DNA of 64,000 bases, from assembly GCA_951812925.1 (NCBI GenBank), contig OX638370.1, positions 35,273,948-35,337,947 on the forward strand, given 5' to 3'. Positions 21,501 to 36,500 of this stretch are shown in pieces. The DNA is from Calliopum simillimum (lineage: Eukaryota > Arthropoda > Insecta > Diptera > Lauxaniidae). The number at the start of each line of letters is the position of its first letter. Position 1 is the first letter of the stretch. Both the position numbers and the translations under genes were made by a program. Under the pieces are notes generated by a model, which saw only the letters and a list, made by a program, of their open reading frames with translations, searched no databases and was not told the DNA's origin.

Positions 21501-24500
21501 ACAAACGAATCGTAAGTATCTCTGTCAGGGGAAGTTTTTGTTGAAAGATTGTATTTGCCCGTGCAGTTATCACTGTGATAGCGAGGGTTTTGTGATAACA
21601 AGGCTGAGTTTTCGGCTGATTCCCCAGTTTTTGCCTAGATTGTTTCAACTGGTCCAAAGCCCTTCTTTATGAATTACATTTTCTATATTTTTTTTTTTTT
21701 TCTAAAATCATTTCAGTTACGTACAATATTAAAAGAGTTTACCAAAGGAAAGTAAAGTTTTATAATTTTTGTAGCGAAAATCGTTAAAAAATTACTGAAC
21801 TTTTGTTAACTTGGTTTATTTTATAAAAATTTCAAAGTTACCTCCTTTCTTTCTATATTTAAATTTTAGCATAGTAAAAATTGACAAACACTACAGTAAA
21901 AATCATCCAACACGACAGTTAAAATTATTAAACCAGAAACAAAAATTTTTTTTTTTTTTGTTTTTTTTAACAATTTATATTAAAAAAAAAGAGAACCAAT
22001 TAAAATGAAAGAAAAACTATAAACCCAGCAGAAAATAAAACGAACACCTTCAGAAGTGGAGTAATCGTTGGATGTTCTGAAAAGTACTGAACTACTTTTT
22101 TTCTGATTAAATAAGAAGCTCAAAAACAATGTACACAATATTTTCGTTTGATTTCGGGCTTATTTCAATGACCGATTTCTTATAGCAAATAAGTCATTTG
22201 CTATAAAATCAGCATGCTGCTGCCTAATGTTTCCTGACCTGACTCACAAAAACACCTAAATCTCTCGTTTGCTCGCATTTCACAGCCCGTTTCTGGAAAC
22301 TCTTACGTATTTTTTCTTTCCGTATAGTACTAACTGATACATTTTGTATCAAGTCAATATGTTCTATTTGACCAAGTCTGAAATAATTTCGGAATTCGTT
22401 TAGATCAACAATGTTTGCGATGTTAAATATTTAGAATTGAAACATCATTGCTTATTTACTAAACAGTTTGGTTAGACAGACAGTATAGCAATAATGAAGT
22501 ACTATAGACACTTATAGCAATTGACATAACTTGGCAAATTAAGGCTACATACCACCGCAGAATTATCATAAAAGTTTTCAAAATATTTCTTACATTGGGA
22601 GATGAAAGTATCTACAATTTGAGTTTAAATCACTACCATTTACTGCTTGAAAATGCACTTTTTTTCAAGAGTTGTCGTATTGCCTTAAAAATATCAATTT
22701 GCAAAAGTTGTCAAGACTTGATAGTAACACATTTAGCAAATTGTTGTTTGTGTTTTTTTTTTTTTTTTTTTCTTTTCTATTTTTAATAGTACAACAAAAT
22801 GTTCTTAAAAGAGTCTATTTACATACATACACTCATACACTTTTGTAAAAATATACATAATTCATTTAAAGTTTGCTATCATTTATTAAAATCTCTTGAA
22901 TTTTTAATTAGAACAATTAATTATTCATTCAGAATAATATTCATTAATAAAAACTGAATTTAAATATAAACATAAATATATTTTTATTTTCATTGCAGGA
23001 CATGAAAATTGCACTTTTCATCATGATCTTGAATTGGATCATAAGCCACCAACACGTGAGGCATTACTACCGGATATGGCCGAATCATATCGCTTATTAC
23101 TTAGTGGCCTTGGCGAAAATCCAAATCGACAGGGTCTCTTAAAGACACCAGAACGTGCAGCAAAGGCAATGCTATTTTTCACCAAAGGCTATGATCAGTG
23201 TCTTGAAGGTAAGCGATAAACTACAAAACAATCAATATTTGCATACTCGTACATACTCGTACATGCAAGTTTGGTTTTATGTTTAATGTCTGTATTGTAT
23301 GTACAAATACTTTAATTGAGTTGCGTTATTTATTGGAAATAATTTTAAATGTTAAACATTCTCTTGCTGTTTCTTTAATATATTTACTTAAAAACATGTT
23401 TGCCAAAATCAGCATTTTAAAGTTATTAAAAATGATGATAAATATATAACACTATTCGAATTGGAAAATTGGTCATCCTTATCAATTTGGGGTACTGGAA
23501 AATCAGTGTTGCTAACCGAAAACTATTATCTCGCAACAACATTAAAGTAAATGTTACTTATACGTTCTGTTATACGTGACTCGAATCAATCCGTACTATC
23601 CGTAGCACACACGTACCAATCGAAGTAAAAGCTGGCCAAAAATGTAATTCTGAACGTAAACTTTTGAAAATCAGTTTTTAGGCACTAAGGATAGTAAGTG
23701 CAAATTTTGAGTAAAAATAAGTTGAGTTCGGACAAGGGGGCGTGGCACCTCCCATATAAGCAAAAGTTTAACTAGTAAGGGTGTAAAATTTGGCCTGGCC
23801 AAACATTAAATACCCTACACTGCAGTATTTTTAAAATTTTGCTCATATGGGAGGTGCTACGCTCTCTTGTCCGAGTTCACCCAGTTTTTGTCCAGAGCTT
23901 GGATTTATAGTTTTTAGTGTCTGAGTGAAAAACGTTTTTAGTATATCGTTTTGAAGCTTTTGCTTACATAGGAGGTGCCACACTCTCTTGTCCGAGTTCG
24001 TCTAGTTTTAGCTTAGAGCGTGCATTTATAGTCTTTAGTATTTGAGTGAAGTTTGGTTGGATTATCTCAAAAAACTCTTTCAGTATAGCATTTTGAAACT
24101 TTTGCTTATATGGGAGGTGCCACGCCCCCTTGTCCGATTTCACCCAATTTTTGTTGAGAGCTTTCATTTATGATTCTTAGTGTCTGAGTCGAATTTGGTT
24201 CGAATATCTCAAAAAACGCTTTCAGTATAGCGTTTTGAAGCTTTTGCGTATATGGGAGGTGCCACGCAGTCTTGTCCGAATTCGTTCAGTTTTTTTCAGA
24301 GCTTGCGCTTACGATTTATGCTTATTTTGGTTGCATTGTCGTGAAAAATACTCCTACAATTGCATTTTGAATATATTTTTTGTATGGGCGGTAGGCGTGT
24401 CCGTTGACCGTTTTCGCTCATTTTCAATCCCCCGAGCTATCTTTGACGACGGAGGCAGTGTACCAAATTTCATTGAATTATCTTGCTCAATTTTCCCAAA

Positions 24501-27500
24501 AAGTGTATTTCAACACACAGCCAGCCAGCCACCCAGCCAGCCAGACAGACGGACATGGCTATATCGACTCAGGAGGTGACGCTGATCAAGAATATATATA
24601 CTTTTCTATATCTGCCACGCCTCCTTCTCTGCGTTACAAACAGAAGGACAAAATGAATATACCCTGGGTGTAGGGTATAAAAATGCTATACTGAAAGCGT
24701 TTTTTGAAAAAAAAAAGCCGTCCAAATTTCACTGAGATACTAAGAATATTAAATGCAAGCTTTGAGCAAAAACTAGGTAAACTCAGACAAGGGGGGCGTG
24801 GCACCTCCCATATAAATAAAAGTTTCAAATTGCAATACCGAAAGCGTTTTTTCTAGATAATCCACCCAAATTTTACTCAGATACTAAGAATATTAAATTA
24901 AAACTATGAGCAAAAACTAGGCGATCTCGGACAAGAGGGCGTGGCACCTCCCATATAAGCAAGTTTAAAAATGCTATACTAAAAGCGTTTTCTGAGGTAA
25001 GCCGTCCAAATTTCACTGAGATACTAAGAATATTGAATGAAAACTTTGAGCAAAAGCTAGGCGAACTAGGACAAGAGGGCGTGGCACCTTCCATATATAT
25101 AAAAAATTCAAAATGCATTACAGCTATTCCATGCCTAGCGTAACAAGATCTGCCACACCCCCTCCGATTTTGCTGAAATTTGGTACATGGTTTTGTTTCA
25201 TGCCAAGTCTTTAAGAAAAGGCAAAAAAAAAATTTGCGATTTTTTCGGGGCTTGTGGAAGGGTGCAACAAGTGGAAAAATCTGTAAATTTTGACAAATTC
25301 TCCTCAAATAATTGTCAATAGCTTGGACATTTCTAAACCGATTTTCATGCTCAAAAAGTACTATATTTACTACTATTTTAGTACTAAACTACAAAAAAAG
25401 TGCCCAGGTACACCTTTTTTACCTTCCAAAATATATTTTTTGGAAAGAAAAAGAAAAATTTGACCAAATTTCAAGAAGGTATCTTTCAAACTACGGCTGC
25501 AATTTGATTGAGAGCATCCGGACTGGCAGAATCTCTCACTGTGAGCATATAAAGAAAGCAAACGTGCACCCAATTTTTTCACCAATAATAGAAAAATCAT
25601 TTGACAAAAAGACCCCGTTGTCGCCAGAGTGGAACCAGGTGGAACTTTTTTTGTAGCTCTATGACTCTCCAATTTGTATCTATCGCAGGTAACCTTACAT
25701 CATGTATTCAAAAAACCACTAATATTTTCTAATTTAGTATCGATTATCATTATTTACGTACCTGGGGGGTGTCCTCCATACCATCCAATGACGTTTTTAA
25801 CATTTTTTTTGGTTTTGGAAACCAATAACAACGCATACAATATTACTCTTGCAAAGAAGAAAAATAATCTGTGCTAGGAACTACAGCTTTGCGGTAAGGT
25901 ACAAGAGAGGCAACTCGATATTACGTAATATTTTAAACTCTAAATCATGCGCTGGTGTTCTCTTTACGAAACTAGGCTGAAAAAAAAAGGGAAATCGCAA
26001 GTCGATTTCACGATTTTTGGCCAGTTGTGCGTAGGTTAAAAATTTCTCAAATGTGCAACCTAAGAATTTAAACGTAAAAAAGACTTAAAAAAAAAATGAT
26101 TTTGTTTTAGCAACTAGTAAAGATTTAAAAAAAAAAAATTTAATAATTTTAATTTAACCAGGGAATAAATGGTTTTTTTTTTTTTGGGACCAAAATTTTG
26201 CCATGTTTCAAATTGAAATTGAAGCAACTTCTCCGCCTCTGAAAAAATAATAAATAATATAAACGCACTCTACACATATCCAAAAACTATATCCCAGAAT
26301 GGATAAGCCCGTATAAAATAAATTTCATGCTTTGGTCCATAGCTAAATTGGAAAGATAACATCAAACAAAGGTTCAGAAACAAAAATAGTTTGAGAACTT
26401 TTTTAAATTTACGTTGAAATTGTTCTGCTCATCATCTGATAACCGAGTTGTACGTCATACTTTTGCGATCAGTTCACAAAGAGCGCTGTAATTGGTACAT
26501 ACTAATATTGACGTTGTAGTCGCGCATCTTTAATTTTTTTCACTTTACTAATAACGTTTATTGAAAATAAACCGCAAAATGTTAACAAACTTTGTATGTA
26601 TTGTAATCATTTAGTTTTCTGTTGCTTTAACAGAGACATAGATAAAGCTCAGACAGTTTGGGTACTCCATTAAACCTTTTTCATTTCCTTTATTACATTA
26701 AAGTTATTTTAGTCCTTTAATATAATTTGGTTTATTTTACAATAAGCATATTAAACCGCAGAGCATTTTTAGCTTTTAAATTAAGGCATTAAATTAATCA
26801 GAATTATTCCGGAACCAGTTAAAATTTATTTTATTCCAAAATGTGTTGAATTTAAAAAAGCATCTTGTTGAGAAAAAAAAACAAATCTTTTATTTGATAA
26901 CTGGTTGTTTAATTACCAAACGCAAATGAAATAATGATAATGAACTCAATATTCGCGTATACATCAATTTTTGTGCTTTGCAAAAGTTCCGAGAATTTAG
27001 CAAATAAAAAATATAGCACGTGTTGTTTGATGCCAATAATTCTAATAAGTCTAACACTACGGTAACTGTATGGTCCTTATAATATTCGAAAATATCTCCA
27101 TATCTGTTAAAGAAAGTTTGATGTCAACACCTTTGGCTTGTTTCAAACTGCACAGGACATCTTGAAATATATGAACTGAAGTATTAAATGAAAAAAATTC
27201 AAATCTTCACTGTACACTGACTTAATTTTGACACTGAAATAACTGTCTTGTCTTATCAGTGTTAAAAAAAACCTGATTCTAACAAATATTTAAGTGTATT
27301 GTATTTTATACAAACAAATACTTCAGTGTAAAACGTGCGAGTAAACACTTGCAAGTTTCAACGCAATAGTAACCCAGGATCAGTGCGAGCAAACCCAATA
27401 TGATTGTACTTTTTCGGTACTTTTTCGTTTAATAACTGTAAATTTAAGAATTACTGAGTAATTTCACTGGACTATAATTCCTAAACTAAATACGAAAACA

Positions 27501-30500
27501 ACTCCTCCGGAACTACAAAATTGTGGATCTTTGGGCCTAAATAACTTCTTATGCGCCGGTATCTCGTTGTCGTTTTTTGATATTTTTTTAATAAACCAAA
27601 AAACAAATGCTCACGAATTTTCAAATTAACGTCCAAATCGAAAAAGTACTAAAAATAAGTAAAAAGTAGCAAGGTATTTCTTAAGAAAAACGAAGCCAAA
27701 CATTTTTTAGAATCAGTCTTATTTCACTGTACTATATCTCCTAAGGTATAAGCAGTACGAAGGTGACTCCCAGAGTTTTCATATAAAAAATCAGAACATT
27801 TTATAAAAAAATATTTGATCTAAAAAGTTTTGGACAATCACTTTTCTGTAGAAGTAACCGTTCTCGAGATATTTGGAAAAATCTGATTTTTGCGACCTTT
27901 CAACCGAAATAACTTTTTATGCGACACTGATCTCGTTGCCGTTTTTTAACATTTTTTTTTTTCAATACATATAAGATTAAAATTAAAAAAGTAATCTGTT
28001 GATTCAATGGATATCAGTAACGATTTAGCTCCTAAGGCAAAATTATTTGAATTGACTATGAAAAACTATTGAGTTGAAGTTATTTTATTTGAGACAAAGA
28101 ACTACAATTTAATTTATTCCAGGTTGCATACATAAAAGGTATGTTTTAGTATGTTTCAGTACCTTTTTTGTCTAAAAAGTACTTTTGTCGTTAAATTTGA
28201 AACCAAACCAAAAAAACCCATACTCCACACTGTGCAGGAGTATGGGTCGAGTCGATATAGCCATGTCCGTCTGTCTGGCTGGCTGGGTGTGCGTGGAAAT
28301 TCATTTTCTGGAAAAAATGACCAAGATAATTCAATAAATTTTGGTACACTACCTCCGTCATCAAAGTTAGCTCGTGGGATTGAAAATGAGCGAAATCGGT
28401 CAACGGACACGCCTACCTCCCATACAAAAAATATGTTCAAAATGCTACTTTAGGAATATTTTTAAAGACAATGTAACCAAAGTACACATAAATACTAGGA
28501 ATAGTTAGCGCAAGCTCTGAGCAAAAACTTAGCGCATTCGGACAAGAGGCCGTGGCACCTCCCATGTAAGCAAAAGTTTCAAAATACTATACTGAGAGCG
28601 TTTTTTGAGAAAATCGAACTAAATTTTACTCAGATACTAAGAACTATAAATGCAAGCTCTGAGTATGAACTGGGTAAAATCGGACAACAGGGCGTGGCAC
28701 CTCCCATATGAGTAAAAGTTTCGAAATGCTATACTGAAAGTTTTTTGAGATAATCCAACTAAACTACACTCGGACGCTAAAAATTACAAATGCAAGCAAA
28801 AACTGGGTGAACTCGGAAAAGAGGGCGTGGGACCTTCCATACAAGCAAAATTTTGAAAAAAATGTAGTGTAGGGTATTTAATGTTTGGCCAGGCCAAAGG
28901 TTTTACCCTTACTACTTAGTTCCCAACGGAAAGAAATGAAGCTGCTTCCAAAAAGAGCGCAATCGAAGCACATCTCTGGTAGCATACAAAATTTTTCATA
29001 TTCTATTTTTTTTAATACTTATAAAAGTTAATAAGTCTACCAAAAGTTAGAAAAAAAAGTAATTATTGTGGAATGTAACATAAAATTTTGAAAAACTTCC
29101 ACGGAAGCGTATTTCATATGCTTCCAAATGTGTGCTTCCACGGAAGCGTATTTAAAGCGTATTTCATGTGCTTCTGAAGATGTGCATCTCCGTTAGGCCA
29201 TGCTGTGTTAAAAAAGATAAGCAGTGAGAACAGCATTGGAAGCAGCTTTTTGCTTCCCTAGAAGCGCAACTGAAGTCATTTCAATGCGCTTCCGTTTGCC
29301 GTTGGGTTATCACTAAATTAGCTTTTTGTAGTGTACACTACAACTACATATCGATACCTTAGAGCGCTATAGTCCTATCTCCACTTTTTGCGATTTTGAG
29401 ATTTTTGCAGTTATGGCAACATTGTGGGCTTCTTTACCGTGTGGAAAACTGTGTGATGTCAAAATACCACTAAAACACCAAAATATTCGAAAATTAAAAA
29501 AAATTCTATCTCCAAACTGTAATTTTTTCAAGAGCGCTACTGTCCTATCTCCACTGAATATTCAAATAAGTCACATTTTTAAAAAAAATTCTTTGTTTTT
29601 TCGCGTTTTCTTAGCCCTTCATGACTTTTTGCGACATTTTAGTGAACAAATTTGGTTACACCCAAGGCTCCACTCTTGTTTGTCGGAACCAAAAATTAAA
29701 AAAAAAAAAAAAAAAAAATCGTTTTTTTGTGTTTTCTACGGGTTTTATGACTTTTTACGACATTTTAGTGGAAAAAATTCAAAAAATTTACTATATGCTT
29801 CGTTTTTTTCAATAGTAGTGGAATTCTATGTAGGGCCAAAAGTAATGTCATACTATAAATTGGCTGGGATTTCGTTAGAAATTAATAAAATTGGTTAAAA
29901 ACAATAAATTATGTTAAAATATACTACAGGTAAAAATATTGCATATATCGTTATACCAAAATAGCAGCCAATCCGAAATAACCACTGTTCGAAATCTTCT
30001 TTTTGAATTTCCCAACAATTGGAAAAATGGAGATAGGACTATAGCGCTCTAAGGTATCGATATGTACGTACAGTATAGGCACTGAACTGAAGCAAATCAA
30101 ACAAGGCAAGTCTGTGCAGTATTTGTTTTATCTTCTTTCATATCCAAGTACTGACGAGACATTTGCATGCGACACTGAACTGAAGTATTTGTTAAATAAA
30201 AAACGGCAACAAGACATAACATATCTTGAAACGAAATGTCTTAAAACTCCAACAAGACGTCTTGTGCAAGCCCCTATTTCAAACTCAGTGTCTACACACT
30301 AATATAATTATTTGATATTTGATATTGGCGAATCGAATATTTGATATCATTTAGTGAGCGGCATATTTGAGCAATTTTATTGGTTCAATCGTATATTCGT
30401 TCATATTAACCAAATATATGTTTGAATCTAAAGACATTTATTATTTTTTATTTATAACTTTATTATAACCTATTCATCTTTTTATTAATTAGGAACTAAC

Positions 30501-33500
30501 ATGGTAATATTTGCTAGGATCATGGCGACATCATGATATATAATATTTGTTATAATGTAAATGAAAAAAAAAACTCCTTTCTGAAATTTGAATGCACTCG
30601 CCAAGTTGCAAAAAAATTATAAAAGAATCTTGTGTGGGGATCGAACTCATTCCTCCAGGGCATTTTTTTCTTTGTTGGATGCTACCATATATTTTCCAGC
30701 TGCATTGGTAACCTTGGTTACAAATTCCTTGTAAGAGGGAATCCATATATAGCGAATTGGAACCATGCCAAGCGTATTGAAATCATATAAACCTCTGGAC
30801 GAAATGACCAAATGTAAATTACTGAATATTACAGCTTAAAAGTCAGAACTATATTATAACTAAAAATGTTCAACATATACGAATTAAAATACGAAAGAGT
30901 TGTAACGAATCACAAAGTCAATCAAAGTAAATCTAATAAAATAATTAATTAAAAAAAGGAAAACTTCCTTGTCTGAGTATCAGTCAAACGTCTTATACAT
31001 TCAGCTTACTCTTCCTACATTTGTATTGATTGTTATTTTAAATTAATTTTAAATTAATTTTAAACAAAAAGTCAAACAAAAAATTTATCAAGTCGTCGGG
31101 TTAAAACTACAACTGGACATCTACATTTTTTGATGTTTTGAGTTAAGTATACAGAAACATGAAGAAAAAAACTCTCTATGTTCCAGTATATTCGGTTTTT
31201 TAAAATGTGGTCCCCATCCGATTTTATATATAAAAAATAATAGTAGACAACTTTAAAATCGTCATATATATTCATACTACAACTAGACATGTTAAGATAT
31301 CTAGTTGTTGCTTCGCAATCTGCAAAATCATCTTTATGCTACAACTAGATAACTACAATTTTTGAAAAGGTTAATTGGATTATTGAAAAATACCAATGAC
31401 AATATCATTACGATATCACCTTGTGTTGTTATTACTTGCTTATTGAGAAATGTTTTGGCGTTGTTAAAACTGTTTTCTGAATTTTAGAATTTTGTTCACT
31501 TTTCTAGTAAAATAAAATTACAGGGATTTTCAACAATTGTTTTAGTTGTGATAATGTTTAAATCATGGTAAATAGGAAGAAGTTATTCAAAACTCTCTCC
31601 CGCTCCAACAATATATTTGGTTTGTTTTATAACTCATTGGAATTCCGATTTCAGCACCAAGCCCACAAACCTAGTCGTACATCAATTGATGAAGATCTTG
31701 AGCCATTCTGATGCGATCATTCGGAATATGAGCCTCAGAGCAACAAAATCTCCTCCGATGAAAGTGATTTTGTACTTGTAGTGAAAAAAATGCTTGAAGT
31801 GGATTGCCTAATTCAGTGAGTCCACTCATTACTGATGATTTAGACGCTGAAGGAGAAACCCACTCTGAAGGTGTAGTACGCACAGAAATTGTAGCACACA
31901 CTAATAGTGTAGGACACACGGAAAGTATAATGAACACTGCTAGTTCAGGCGAAAGAGAAAGTTTTCCCAAATCCTCACCGTGCACAGCAAATGGATGGTA
32001 AACATACGTAAAAATAAGAGAGCTAAGGAAGAAGCATAAATTTCTTCAAGAAAAAAATTCATTCCTGGCATTATAATTGGACAGTCCTGTGCAACCTCAT
32101 GTAGGAACAAATGCCAAACAAAAATCAAAAAAGGAGATAGGCAGCTTATTTTTCGTCGCTATTACCAAAGGCAACGTGATTTCATACACAGCAAAACTGA
32201 TATATATGTCAAAAGGAGATGTACCACTATTCATTCGAGGAGAAAAATATCGGTTAATTTTGTTCTCCCAAATTGATGGACAAAAAGCGAAAGTATGCAA
32301 AAAAATTTTCCTAAATGTACAATCCTTAAATACCTTGACCCATGGTTGAATATTGCACTTATGTACAAAATGTACTGCAAACTTTGTGAAGAAAAAAACA
32401 CAAATGCCGCCCCAAAACGGACCAATGCGATATTTGCGTACATTACTCGAGCGCGACTTATGACGAAAACCTATCTCTGCAGACAGACTACGAAGCTCAT
32501 TTAGCTCTAAAAGAAAAGTCAAAAATTGAGAAACAGAAGGATAAATCTACATCTGAAGAATCAAATGGCACACACAAGTGTGGGAATTTTGATCTGCAAC
32601 AAGTTTTGATGGTCCCAAAAGATTTTACAAGCGTCGTGTTGCTATCTATAATTTTACAATATATAATGTTGTAACAAAGTAAGGCGATAGCTTTATTTGG
32701 AATGAAACACAGGCTGTCCGAGGAAGCTGTGAAATCAGCAGTTATATCTACAAATACTTGAAATTCCTACCAACAACAACAACCCATGTAACTTTATACA
32801 GTGATAGATGTGGAGGCCAAAATCTTAACCAATTTACAGCTGCAATGTTTTGGAAAGCAGTTCAATATATTCCACACATAAAACAAATTTAACTTAAGTT
32901 TTTTGAATCGGGATACAGTGAAATGGAATGTGACTCCATTCACTCTGCTATTGAATCCGAATTCAAAAGAGTAGGCAAGCCTTTATGGCCTGAAGATTGG
33001 AAGTTAATAGCTCGAATGGCAAGGAGATGAGGGGACAAGCCATATTATGTGCATGAGCTAAAACAAGGTGAAGTCTTCAATTTTAAATCATTTGTGAAAA
33101 CGAATATGACTATGCAAAAGACGGACTACATCTCGGTCACAGTCCGCTGGCAGAAAAATTTCCTGGTTAAAATTTGTAAAGTCCCAGCCATTTGTTATGG
33201 AATTCAAGGACTATTTTAATAATGATAGTGTTTTTAAACAAGTGGACTTTAATAAAAGAGGGCAGCAACAGCTTTCAGCAGATTTGAAGCCACTAGATCG
33301 ACGACCAGTTCCTATCGCTAAAAAGAAGTTTTACGATTTAATTTCGCTTTTTACCATGAAACCTCCTGCTTTAGCAAACCACTATAAGCCTTTTTATCCC
33401 AGTTTACCTTACGAGAACATACAAAGTGATGGCGAAGATTAAGGAAATGAGAATAATAGCTCTTGTCACTAGAATAAAAGATTTAGTCGTTCTTTTATAG

Positions 33501-36500
33501 TCTACTCTTTTTTTGTTATCCTGTTACTCTTTACAAAGTAAAATTAGTTCATACTTATTTCCCTAATTAAATTGTAACTCATTGATTCTGATTTGTAATA
33601 AAGTACATGCAGATAACTTTAATAAAATACGGCAGATACATTTATTCAACAACTAGACAACTACCATTTTTTTTCATCAAATCAATAGTTTTCGCGATTA
33701 AGGAAAAGTAATTCATAAAAATCATGCTTGACACGAAAGATAAGACATTGGAGAATGGAAATGCAAAAAAATGTTTATTTTCCGTCCTCAAATGCACCCC
33801 TGGCGTGGTCTCAAAAATTTAAAAATCATTAAAACTCGTTTTTCTCGAAACATGAAAAATGTAGATGTCTAGTTGTAGTTTTAACCCGACGAAGTATTGA
33901 CTGTTTTTTTTTTTTTTTTTTTTGATTGTTTAATATAAGTTGTTTTGAAAATAATGTCAGTATGATTTTAAGTTTTTCAGTACTTGTTGGATTTTTTGTA
34001 AGACTTTTTGTTTAAAATTATTGTGGAATGTTAGACTAATAACATGGGGGTGTATGTTCGAATCCCAGACAAGAAAGTTTTTTTTTAACTATTTCATATT
34101 TTTAGTACCCTGGGAGAATGTATTTGAATCCCAGAGAAGGTTTTTTTTTTAAGTTATAGCAAATATTTGACCCGCACAGTCACATTCCATCAAACAGATA
34201 TCATTTTTGGCCCAATCAACAATATTTCTAGGTCCAATTAAAGGCATATTAATATTTACCGAAATTTGTTAATTATTAACAAATATTTTCTAGAATGTTT
34301 GATCAAATATATTTCTGTGAGGGAAACATACTCTTTTTCTCAGTGTAAACAGCTTAATACACATGCTACAAGAGTTATCCGAACGTCTCATTTTCTATAG
34401 ACTCAGTGCTGGGTGATTTAATAAATTATTTCTTTATCGTTTCTATAATATGAATCAAAATTTGAAATTGAAAAATCTTTAATTTCATTCCAAGGGATAA
34501 GAGTTGTAAATCCATTTCTGAAAATATTTCCAGAACTTGGGGCTTTTTCCTCAATGGTGTTTTGCTTATGTTTATTTTGTCTCAAAGTGTTAAAGTGTTA
34601 ATTTATGTCTGAAGCATTTAAGTTAATTGTTTATGTAAATGAATGTCAAAAGCATGGCAAGTGTTTCATCGTCATCTGTTGTCTTATTTTTTTAATTTTA
34701 AAACTTTTTGCATAAACTGCTCGTGGTCTATTTCTTTTTAATTGTTTTTTTGGTCTGCAGGTTTCTTTCTTTCTCACAGTGACTCAGCAAAATTTAGTTT
34801 TTTTTTTTTTTTTTGGGGAATTTTGAATTTTTATTCTTATTTTAAATTTTGTTTTCAACTCATACTTGATGTCAATGCTTTGTGGTAGTAATGCATTTAA
34901 CATAGCCATAAGCATGTTAAACACATTACTCATCTGTTACGGTAACTCCCATGTTAACTAGAACGGTACTAATTAAAACATTTATTAAAACATTTCGGTG
35001 AATTACAATATTTCAGGTTTTTTATTGTCGTACAGTTCAAGTAATGTTTCTTTTGTTTGTTTGTATGGGATTTCAATTGAATTTGATGTATGTATGTGGA
35101 TATAACCTAGAGAAAAAAAAACCGACTTATTATATTTTCAAGTCAAATGCGTACAATTTCTTAACAATTTGTTAGTTTAATTTTAACCAAGAATTCAAAT
35201 CGTTGTATATACAAAAACATATATTTCCTATAACCAAAAACTCAAGTTCAATCTATCTATCTTTCACTCATTTATTCCTTTCATTTGCATTAAGAAACCT
35301 TCAGACATTAACTTTCACTTCCCTTATCTGAGAAAAACATACTACACTGGACCACATGCCATTTGCAATCAAACAATGTAAGGATTTTGACATCAAGTAT
35401 CATTTAAATTTTAGAATTTAATAAAGCTTAACATTGCACGCACCATTCATTTAAAACAATTAAGTTTTATCTCCATAAATTTTCATAAAGTTCAAAAACA
35501 TTTAAAGAGTTACACGGGGAAAAATCTATGTGATTAAAATATAAGTCTACTGTAAAGAAAATTAAGTACATTTATAAAATGGCCTAAAATTTAGTCTCCA
35601 ATTTCCCTTTAAATTTGTTTGTGGTTCCAAAAATCAAACATTTAGGAATTAAGAATTTTCATATAACATTTATAAGATCTAAAAAATGTGGGTGTGATCC
35701 AGCACACTATTTTGTTTAGTTTTTTGTAAAAAGCAATTTATTTGACCAACTTTTTAAAACAATAATTTAACCCAAAACTACTTGAGCGTCTACCACAAAA
35801 TCTCTGTAACATTTCAAAAAAGTTTTTTTCTGTGTATTCAAAAATAGTTTGCATTTCAAGGTGGTCAACTTAACATATATTCTACTTGTATCTATAAAAT
35901 TTAAGAAGAAAAAAAAGAACCCCATATGATCAATCTACGTAGCAATCTAACAGAAAAGGTAAAAAAGTAACTGAACTTTTTTAATTGAACGTTGAAAATT
36001 GTTGCCGTACAAGTTCTCTAATTGACATTGAGTGCTTTAACACTTTTTTTTTGCAATTCAAAATATTATTGGGTTATTGTAATAATAACCGGATTATTAT
36101 AACTTAAAGATATAAATTATCTACATATTAGTTTGCAAACAATTTTAGTGCATGTGATTTATAAAAATTAAACAAAAAAATACAAAGTTTTTGCAAAATA
36201 TTTAATATCCATAATTATATATGTATACAGAGTGTATTGCATAAGGTTACGAAGCTTCTGGGAGGTGAAAGAGGAGGCCTAGACTAACAAAAAAGTGCAC
36301 CTGGAGGGGAGGTCTAAAATGTACCCCTGAGGAGTTATAGGCTTAAAACTGATTTTCTGAGTTGTTTCTTGGATCACCCTAACGTTTTAGAGTAAACATT
36401 TCTATGGCGAAGTTTTAGCTAATTATATGAGCGTTTAGATATGGTTCATAGCGTTTAAAAGGATTTAAAGTTGATATTTTAATTTTTTTCCCCCATTGGC

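Noticed and set aside
29413..29898. 161-residue frame as a gene
   Set aside because: It crosses MITE family A copy 2, and the homologous parts of the other two copies do not keep the frame.
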